Under the pieces are notes generated by a model. It was not told the origin of the DNA. It saw only the letters and a program-made list of their open reading frames with translations, and did not search any database. This document shows, piece by piece, positions 56,873 through 64,000 of a stretch of DNA of 64,000 bases (the stretch's first letter is position 1; each line of letters starts with the position of its first letter). A program made the position numbers and the translations under genes. Origin of the DNA: Juglans regia (Eukaryota; Streptophyta; Magnoliopsida; Fagales; Juglandaceae); contig NC_049910.1 of assembly GCF_001411555.2 (NCBI RefSeq), forward strand, positions 28,119,150 through 28,183,149, read 5' to 3'.

Positions 56873-57068
56873 TTTCGGGTTTTGTTTTCGTGTTTGTTTT
56901 TGTTTGGGTTTCTGTTGGGTTGTGTTTTTTGTTAATTGGTTTGATTAGGTTTTGGGCCATGTTTATGGTATTTTCTTGTTTCCACGGTATTCCTCCGCCA
57001 TAAGTGAGGGTATTTTTAATAAATTTTGGGAGGGGTCACTATTGGACATGTGACTGCCTGCTCTTCAT

Positions 57069-57084
57069 AAAAAAAAAAAAAAAA
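57069..57084 (+). other. LINE poly(A) tail
   Basis: Sixteen A residues directly before TG and the right-hand direct repeat AGAGAAGGA. They mark the 3' end of the element. Confidence 0.92.
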
Positions 57085-58040
57085 TGAGAGAAGGAGAAAT
57101 AGAAAGGGTGCCGGTGGCTTGTCGTGGGGAAAACGACGGACCTGGGGTGGCAAGACCTGTGTTTTCTGGGCCTCTACTAATTGACATTGCTGTATTTCCT
57201 TGTCTTGACTGGTGGCTCCGAAAAGAGATTGAGGACCAGGCTTGTTGTTCCTCTGTTCCAAGTGGCTAAAACAAGGGCTGGTTTTGGTGCTGGCTGGGCA
57301 CGATGGTGATCTTAGGGGGGAGGAGTGACTTGTTTTTGCTTGGCTTTGGGGCGGCGAGGCTGCTGGACGTAACGGAGGCTGTGGACTGCGGTTAGGTCGT
57401 GAGGGGTGATCTCAGCATGTTGGTTTCCATTCGGAGTTTTTGTCCTGAAAGATGGGGTGGCGTTGCTGTTTATGGCAGGGGACAAGGTGGTAGCAAATTC
57501 TCAAGGGGTTGGGCAGTGAGGTACTTGTTTCCCACCATGGTGCATGGCTATGACGTGAAGGGGTTGGAAGGGTGGCTGTGTGCATGGTTTGGTTTACGGT
57601 GCATGGGACAAAAAACACTTTTGTGTTTCCTGGCAATGAGACCAACCAAGAAGGGCTTGAGCAGTGACTGGATCATGGGGTGGTGAGAACTTACGGCGAA
57701 AAGGAAGAGAGAGAGAAAGTTTGGAGGATGACGTGATCAACTGGTAGTGAAACAAACGAGTGGCATCGTGGGTGCGTACGAGTCTAAGTGTGTGATGGAA
57801 AAGAAAAGGAAAAGAAAAGAAAACCGTAGAGACGTGGGGAAAAAAAAGAATTTTAGGTGGAGGGATTTTCGGAAGTGAAGAAATTGAAGGGAAAGCAAAG
57901 GAAAAAAAAGGGTCTGGCAAGAAAACTACAGTCAGGAAAGAAGACACCTACTAAAACGACATCGTCGTGGGCCTGGCTAGCTTCGTCATGGGCTTGGCCT
58001 CCCTTCTGGTTTGGGCTTATGCTCTAGGTATTACAAGGGG

Positions 58041-59816
58041 AATCTAATGTTTCTTCCTTCCCTAGTGCAGCATCAGAGAATAATCTTAATCCCTTAAAGC
58101 AAAGTGAATTGCTTTAAGTGAGCGGCTATCCTCCTTTCTGCAAGCAATTTAAGTGAAAAGTTACTAAGCTATTCTCATATGGAAGATTCATATGATCAAT
58201 CTATCGGTTGTTTTTTTTTTTGTTTTGTTTTGTTTTGTTTTTTTTTTCAAAGAAAAGAGAAGAAAATAAAGAGAAAAGCAATATGAAACCCATCCAGCAT
58301 ATACAGAAACATTTGTACTGTGTTTCATAAGCAGTGACTAGATGACATCAAGAGATTGTTGTGTCATTTGCTATAGCAGACCTGTGTCTTTTATGCTAAC
58401 TTCACTTTACATGCATATAAGTCATGTCTTTTATGTAAAGTAACTAAACTTAACAATTGGTTCATAATGATATTGTATATTATCAAATTTTTTTGGAGGT
58501 TCAAACTATGTAAAAAACAAAAAAAAATCTTCCCTATATCAACAAAGTAATCAAAGTATATTGAGAATGGAGCAACTAGTATATCCAAAATGGTGCAAAC
58601 TAGACCCAAAGCCCAAGACGCTAAACCCAAGAGTTCAAATGTTATAAACACACAATTATCTAAAAGGAAATACCATAAATTGCTCATCACAATGGTCAAG
58701 TCAACCAATGGTTTTTTTTTTATAAGTTCAAGTCAACCAATGGTACAATCCATTTAGTAGAGAACACAAAATCGAGTTTAAAAATCTTGATACACTAGCT
58801 TGATATGAGGACCTCATAATTCTTCAGTCTATACTTGATGTCCTATGTGGCTGGAATTTAAGAGCATCTCATTCACTAGTAGCAAGACTTCACTAGCACT
58901 GCAAGAAAAATAGATATTTGTGATTATTTTTTGACGACGAAAATAGACTCATTTTAGCTAAAAATTGTTATATATCTAGAAAAAATTGGTCGCAAATAAG
59001 TAGCAATGCCAACAGAATCTTCAGGAGAAACTTTAATTGCTAAGAAAAGAAGAATAAGTAAGGGAATGCGAGGCTGGAAGGTAAAACAGATGGAAATAAC
59101 ACGCCCAAAGGACTTAAGAGTAGTTAGCTAGGATGTTGCCAATAAGTACAACAGCAAATTTAACAGGCACTCATCCAAATATAACATAGAGCATGATATG
59201 GTAATTTACATCACTCCCATAACAATGACTGCCACATGTATCGAGTCCAAGCAAATAGTAGTCAGAAAATATTTTGAACCTGAACAACGTAATTGCCATT
59301 CTGATCTTGTGCTAACATGCTAACAGCTCCTAAAAGTCAAATTATAATAGAAATCCAAATTGATGTTCACTACTACTTTACTTTGAATTTCTTATTCTGA
59401 AGGGATTATTCCTATACGTTCAAATAGGATTTCCAAACCATCTGCAACGGGATTATTTTCTGAAGCATATAGTTATCAAGATTCTCACAATCAATATAAA
59501 GACCTAAAGATAGTAACTTGCTACTTACATGAAAGCTACAACGGAAATTTCTATCATGAACAAATCATTTTTGAACGCTCTTATATCTCACATGAACTTA
59601 ATTAACAAGTCAGCTTCATAAATATCAATTGCAAAATTGAATACGATTTATTATACCATGACAACAACAAACCTATCGGTTGTAGGCTTCGGACCAATGT
59701 GAGCTCATGTTCAAAGAGAGTGTAAAAGTCAGAGACAGTTACATGTGGTGTGATTCTAAAAGGAAGAAAATCATAGCCCAAAATGGGAAGTAAATCAGGG
59801 AACAAATCAATATATC
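58041..59816. other. Unassigned DNA between solo LTR D and the copia element
   Basis: No gene recognised. Two small items: a 17-bp direct repeat around a T-rich insert at 58696-58744, and a CACTGCAAGAAAAATAG sequence at about 58900 followed by GACGACGAAAATAG and GGTCGCAAATAAG, which look like one end of a CACTA relic. The rest is AT-rich. Confidence 0.4.
58696..58744 (-). repeat. 17-bp direct repeat flanking a 15-bp T-rich insert
   Basis: TCAAGTCAACCAATGGT occurs at 58696-58712 and 58728-58744. The sequence between them reads ACTTATAAAAAAAA on minus, like the very end of a LINE plus poly(A). See the matching finding. Confidence 0.7.
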
Positions 59817-60061
59817 TGTCAAAATACTATGAACTCATGAAAATACTGAGAAAGCTTTGGAAAAACATGCTCTCCGACTTCAGCCTCTTTCATTCACCAT
59901 GTAAAAAACCTCTATACAAGGAAAAGTTGATAATATGCTATACATGGGAAAACCTAACTGATTCATAATATTTAGTCTATATATATGGTAATATATCTGT
60001 ACAACTAATATTAATAGAGAAGTCCTAAATTCTATAACTATCTAAATGGTATACATTGACA
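59817..60061 (-). repeat. Copia 3' LTR (about 245 bp)
   Basis: The inner end is clear: TGTCAATGTATACC on minus follows the purine tract. The outer end is set at TGTCAAAATACTATG (59817), making a TGTCA...TGACA unit. On minus it contains a TTGTATAGAGGTTTTTTACA segment typical of copia transcription starts. The partner LTR is outside the window, so the outer limit is provisional. Confidence 0.65.
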
Positions 60062-60070
60062 TCCCCCCTC
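60062..60070 (-). promoter_or_regulatory. Polypurine tract of the copia element
   Basis: GAGGGGGGA on minus, directly next to the LTR end TGTCAATG. Confidence 0.8.
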
Positions 60071-60281
60071 AAATTGATGCTGGTAGGTCAACCAACAACA
60101 ATTTGCCAACAAGAAATTGATGCCGATGTAGGGTCATGGCTTTGGTGAAGACATTAGCCACTTGGAGATCAAAAGAAATGTAAGAAAGAGAAATCACTCG
60201 ATTTTCCAAGGTATCATGAATAGAATGACAATCAACCTTAATGTGCTTAGTGCGTTCATGGAAGATGGGATTGGTTGTAAT

Positions 60282-61500
60282 CTAAATAGCACTAGTGTTA
60301 TTATCAGCATAAAGACCGTGTAGCCATACAATTTCAGAACAAGCAGTAGACATGGCATGATACTCTGCCTCAGTAGAGAATTTAGAAACACGATCTTGTT
60401 TCTTACATCGCCAAGAAATTAAGGCATTACCTAAAAACATACACCAACCTGTAGTAGATCGACGTGTATACGGACACCCAGCCCAATCAGCATCACTATA
60501 GGCAACAAGTTGAAGAGATGAGTCGGTAGGAAAGAACAACCCATGAGTAGGTGAACCTCGAAATGGAGATGTTGAGGAGAAGACATAAACCGACTGACCT
60601 GATGAACAACATATGAAATATCAGGTTGAGTAGTGGTCAAGTAGATAAGACTCCCAACCAGGCGCCGATAGAGAGTAGGATCATCTAGAAGGTCCCCTTC
60701 ATCTTTCCTGTATTTGACATTTACCTCCATAGGAGTATCAATAGAAGAAGTGTCCTCCAAACCAGCCATGGTGATAAGATATTGAACATACTTATGCTAG
60801 TTCATGAAAATACCATTGGCTCGATGATGAACTTCCAATCCTAAGAAGTATGTGAGCTAGCCAAGATCTTTCATATGGAAAGTTGCATGTACCAGCTGCT
60901 AAAGCTTAGTAATCAAATCACAATCAGTGCCAATAATGATAATATCATCCACATAAACCAAGAGAAGGACTATACCCGATGCAGACTTGTGGAAGAAGAG
61001 AGAAAAATTATACTGACTTTGTGTAAAATTGAAGGAAAGAAGTGTACTATGAAACTTCTCAAACCATGCCTGGGGAGCTTGCTTGAGCCCATACAGAGAA
61101 CGCCTTAGCTTATAGACATCATGAGGAGAAGAAGTAGTCATACCAGAGGGAAGCTTCATGTAAATCTCTTCTTGGAGATCACTATGAAGAAAGGTGCTCT
61201 TCACATCCATCTGATGCAGTTACAACGATTGGGAAGCGGCAATAGCTAAGATGGTTCGAACCATGGTCATTTTGACAACATGAACAAATGTCTCCTCATA
61301 ATCAATCTCATGTTCCTGCTTGTTATCGAGAGCTACGAGGCAAGCTTTGTACTGGTCCAAAGAGTCATCAGAATGAAGTTTTACAGAGAAAATCCATTTA
61401 CTCCCAATAGGTTCGACTATAGGAGGACAATAAACAATATCTCAAGTGTGATTCTCCTCAAGTGCTCGAAGTTATGTTTGCATTGCATTTTGCCAACACT
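60282..61500 (-). pseudogene. Copia reverse transcriptase and RNase H
   Basis: RT pieces read PIGSKWIFSVKLHSDDS, an ETF-VHVVKM segment, QMDVKSTFLHSDLQEEIYMK, LYGLKQAPQAWFEKF, and LLLVYVDDIIIIG with the YVDD active site intact. Next come a TYFLGLEV block and LYRRLVGSLIYLTTTQPDIS. RNase H follows as LVAYSDADWAGCP, RRSTTGWCMFLG, ISWRCKKQ, FSTEAEYHAMSTACSEIVWL. Several stops and at least two frame changes (near 60540 and 61210) break it. Function: copying element RNA and removing the RNA strand. Confidence 0.92.
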
Positions 61501-62700
61501 CATGTTCCATGGCCTGTTTGTAGCAAGATGAAATGGAAATAGAGGATAAAGTAGCGACAAGAGAGACATGATAGAAGAAACCATACCAATTAGGGGGTCG
61601 AGAAAGGCGAGTAGACAGGCAAAGAGTGGTGGAAGCAGGAGCAGGATTAGTCGACGGGTCAAGATCGGAAGGGAGCACAAAGGAAGTGGAACTAGACTCA
61701 TGTCGACTATGTTTTTGATACACAAAACTTGGTTTGAACCTTTCCACAATTGTCGGGGAATCAGAAAAGCTAGGTAGAAGAGATAAAGATGTAGATGTTA
61801 GCTCAACATGAGATGGAAAGAAATATTGATTTTCTAATAAAATCACATTCCTAGAAACCCGCATATCACTAGCATGGGGATCATAACAAACATATTCCTT
61901 TTGAGGGATAGCATAACCAAGAAAAACACACTTAACAGACTGAGCGGTAAAGTTATGTTGTTCATGAGCAGGAAGATGCACAAAACAAACACAACCAAAT
62001 GTAAGAAGATCAGAATATAAAGGAGAATGACCAAACAACTTAAAGAAAGGAGAAACATGATTTAATGTTGAAGAGGGTAAGCGATTGATCAAATGAGCTG
62101 AAGTAGAAAGTGCTTCACACCAAAAATGAGGAGGAATAGATGATTCAAGTAAAAGGGTTCTTACCACATCAAGAAGGTGATGCTTTTTCCTCTCAACAAC
62201 ACCGTTTTGTTGTGCTATTGAAGGACAAGACGCAGAGAGATGATCCCTTTGCTTTGGAGAAAGGCCTGAAACTCATTGGACATGTATTCGCCTCCAGAAT
62301 CAGATCGCAAGATCTTGATGCTGGCAGAGAATTGAGTCTCAAGAAGGGCAAGGAAGAGTTGAAAGACTGAAAAAACTTATGCCTTAGCCCGTAGGAAGCA
62401 AACCCAAGTAAAACGACTAAAATCATCAATGAAAGTAACAAAGTACTTATAATGCGCATGATAAACAACAAATGCAATCCCCCAAAAATCACTATGAATA
62501 ATATCGAAACATTGCAAGGCACGAGATGCATGAGAAGGAAAAGGTAGAACTTTACTTTTGCCAAGTTTGCATGTTGTACAATCAAAAGACAGATCAAGAG
62601 AAGAACATGCTTTATTACCCAATAAACCAGAATTAAACAAAGTACGAAGTACATCAGAGTTTGGGTGGCCTAGACGTCTATGCCACATATTATTTCAAGG
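61472..62700 (-). pseudogene. Copia integrase
   Basis: GAG-pre-integrase region: MWHRRLGHPNSDVLRTLFNS, CTTCKLGKSK. Integrase core: DIIHSDFWG, YFVTFIDDFSRFTWV. After a frame break near 62370-62190 it continues LLLESSIPPHFWCEALSTSA, HLINRLPSSTL, FGCVCFVHLPAHEQHN, AQSVKCVFLGYAIPQKEYVC. The zinc-binding H..H and C..C and the first core Asp residues are seen. The remainder to 61472 is the variable C-terminal linker (Ser/Pro-rich). Confidence 0.9.
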
Positions 62701-62804
62701 ACTAACAACATTAAATGTAAATGAAAGTAAAGGAAAACTAGGAATAATAGTGGAAGAAGAAACGTGAAGAGGAAAGAGTCGTCCCACTTTAGGCCCCTTC
62801 GCTA

Positions 62805-63480
62805 TCATCTTCCCTGACACTTGATCCTACACAACACAACTAGAACGAGAGAAATGGACATACAGTTATTATCAATCAATTGAACAACATAAATAAGATT
62901 TGTGGAGAGGCCAGGAGACAATAAAACATCAGTTAAGGAAGAGGAATGATCACCATTAGCAGTGTTAATTTTCGGATTTCCATAATAATTTCTAACATTG
63001 GAAAGAGGAACAACAACATTGGTCATTTGGTTAGAGGCTCTGGAGTCAAAAAACCATGGCTTAGAAGAAACTTTATGATTACCTGAGAGCCCAAAAGTAG
63101 AAAAAGCAGAATTGATCATCTGTTATATCATTTCAGGAGTGAGTGTGTTTGGGTTTGCTAAGGCTGTAGGAGTAAGAATAGGAACAACCGGCGAGGTAGC
63201 AGGCAATGCAGGAGAACTAGAAGCACCAGTGGAGGCATGATAAGTAGTACGCTACTTCCTTTTAGGTCAAATGGGACAAATAGAGATCATATGACCCTGT
63301 TTCTTGCAGTAGTTATACAACTTCTTGGGGCAATCCCGAGCAATATGACCAAAAGCTTTATAACTAAAGCACTGGACAGCACGCATGTCTCTACCCTTAT
63401 TGCTCCCCTGTGCTGCATAAGCCACAAAAAAAAGTGCACTAACATTAGCCCGATGTTCCATGGCAGCCTGAGTTATGATA
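62805..63480 (-). pseudogene. Copia zinc knuckles and aspartic protease
   Basis: Around 63380-63270 two CCHC knuckles are recognisable but damaged: CFSYKAFGHIARDC has Tyr at the second Cys, and YCKKQGHMISIC keeps its pattern only partly. The protease reads PWFFDSRASNQMTN, where DSG of the active site has become DSR, then VLLSPGLSTNLI. The Gly change alone would inactivate it. Confidence 0.85.
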
Positions 63481-64000
63481 CGTTGCTCCTCACGAAGAAG
63501 CTAACTCAAACAAGCATCCAAAGATGGTACAGGATGACGATTCATCAAATTAGAAAGTGCAGTTTCAAAGTCGGGTCATAGCTTGATCAAGAATTGATCT
63601 CACTTGCTGGTTGCATGCACTGCTTGGACAGTAGAGAGAGCTGCAGGAACATTAGCATAAACAATGTCGCAATAGTTAGCCCAAAGGGTTTGAAAACCAG
63701 AAAAATATTCCTCAATAGAGAGACTTGTGTGAAATGAGTCATCCCATACTCCAATTGAAATCGCCTATCAGAATTGTCTTGATTGTAAACCGTGTTGAGA
63801 TAATTCCACATAGTAGCAACATTTTTATAAGGCCTCAGATTGAGAATAAGGTGAGGCTCAACCGAGCTAAGGATCCAGGTTATAACCCTAGCATCCTTAA
63901 TTTCCCAGTTAGAGAAAGCCTCAACATCGCGAGGTGCGGGATTACTCCCATCAATATGACCCTACAATTTTTTCCTTTGACAAATAATTTAAATTGAAAC
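63481..64000 (-). pseudogene. Copia gag (UBN2-type), partial
   Basis: Reads RVITWILSSVEPHLILNLRP, then MWNYLNTVYNQDNSDRRFQL, EYGMTHFTQ and, after frame changes, a QFLIKLWPDFETALSNLMNR segment. These are the landmarks of the copia gag polyprotein. The N-terminus lies beyond 64000. Confidence 0.85.

Larger units (their letters stand above)
51827..57086 (+). mobile_element. L1-type LINE, 5'-truncated
   Basis: It lies between two copies of AGAGAAGGA (51818-51826 and 57087-57095) and ends in 16 A residues (57069-57084) followed by TG. It contains the end of ORF1 with a zinc knuckle, and ORF2 with endonuclease, reverse transcriptase, a zinc-binding domain and an RNase H domain. This is the layout of plant L1-type elements that carry an added plant RNase H. 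The 5' end is cut inside ORF1. Target-primed reverse transcription explains the truncation, the tail and the direct repeats. Confidence 0.93.
49983..58035 (-). repeat. Solo LTR D (family 2), split by a LINE
   Basis: Left part 49983-51826 and right part 57087-58035, flanked by perfect TSD AGGGG at 49978-49982 and 58036-58040. It starts TGTAACGCCCCTGTCCCG and ends CTAGGTATTACA. The left part follows solo LTR B in order: TGAGTTATCAACAACTCA near 50300, a degenerate minisatellite near 50570-50630, then CATGTCTACACCAGTCATGA near 50860. Removing the LINE gives about 2.8 kb, matching A and B. Confidence 0.88.
59817..64000 (-). mobile_element. Ty1/copia retrotransposon, degraded, 5' end outside the window
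   Basis: The minus strand shows gag, zinc knuckles, protease, integrase, then reverse transcriptase and RNase H, the pol order that defines Ty1/copia. A polypurine tract and a short LTR follow. The element runs off at 64000 within gag. Many stops and shifts interrupt it, so it is inactive. The lineage was not resolved. Confidence 0.92.

Noticed and set aside
58890..59010. Complete MITE with CACTGCAAGAAAAATAG end
   Set aside because: Only one end is visible; no reverse-complement end or TSD was found within 1 kb, so it is mentioned only as a relic.

Overview
This is plant nuclear DNA made almost entirely of nested transposable elements. The evidence is plant-type LTR retrotransposons primed by initiator tRNA-Met, a CACTA transposon with plant Transposase_24-like exons, an L1-type LINE with a plant-style RNase H tail, a Tourist-like MITE, and AT-rich filler. 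A woody eudicot is likely. The (GAGAT)n MITE resembles ones I associate with Fagales, but that is a weak hint. I found no convincing single-copy host gene, tRNA, rRNA, CRISPR array or prokaryotic feature.

Layout. 1-3488: decayed TAT/Ogre-like Ty3 element (minus strand) carrying a 1 kb hAT-like insertion. 3494-11808: complete Ty3/Tekay-type element 1 (minus, TSD TAGAA), non-autonomous, carrying a Tourist-like MITE. 12211-14999 and 17032-20092: solo LTRs A and B of a second long-LTR family, separated and followed by low-complexity or unassigned DNA with CACTA relics (21420-22926). 23849-49303: one CACTA transposon (TSD AAC), swollen to 25.5 kb by two Tekay insertions. Element 2 (27447-38584, minus) has a full but dead gag-pol, and solo LTR C sits inside its 3' LTR. 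Element 3 (39421-47801, plus, TSD TATAG) is a non-autonomous relative of element 1, sitting in an intron of the CACTA's own Transposase_24-like gene. 49983-58035: solo LTR D (TSD AGGGG), split by a 5'-truncated L1-type LINE (51827-57086). 59817-64000: 3' part of a degraded Ty1/copia element (minus) that runs off the window.

How the parts relate. Elements 1, 2 and 3 share LTRs, PBS, PPT and integrase sequence. Element 2 still shows every domain needed for transposition (gag, protease, RT, RNase H, integrase, chromodomain). Elements 1 and 3 have lost gag-protease-RT-RNase H and instead carry the same roughly 2.2-2.3 kb non-coding block, preceded by a tandemly duplicated leader. They therefore look like a non-autonomous subfamily once mobilised by element-2-like helpers. 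All coding regions seen here are broken except the LINE ORF1 remnant and long stretches of LINE ORF2. Nesting gives an order of events: CACTA first, then elements 2 and 3, then the parent of solo LTR C inside element 2. Similarly solo LTR D predates the LINE.

The most interesting observations are the non-autonomous Tekay subfamily with its conserved filler, a short acidic reading frame and TGG-loop hairpins conserved in the Tekay LTRs, an in-frame TGA shared by three integrase-chromodomain junctions, a 75-bp-arm palindrome, and an exon-intron structure that can be read across an 8.4 kb retrotransposon. Identities were judged by eye; no alignment or database search was run.
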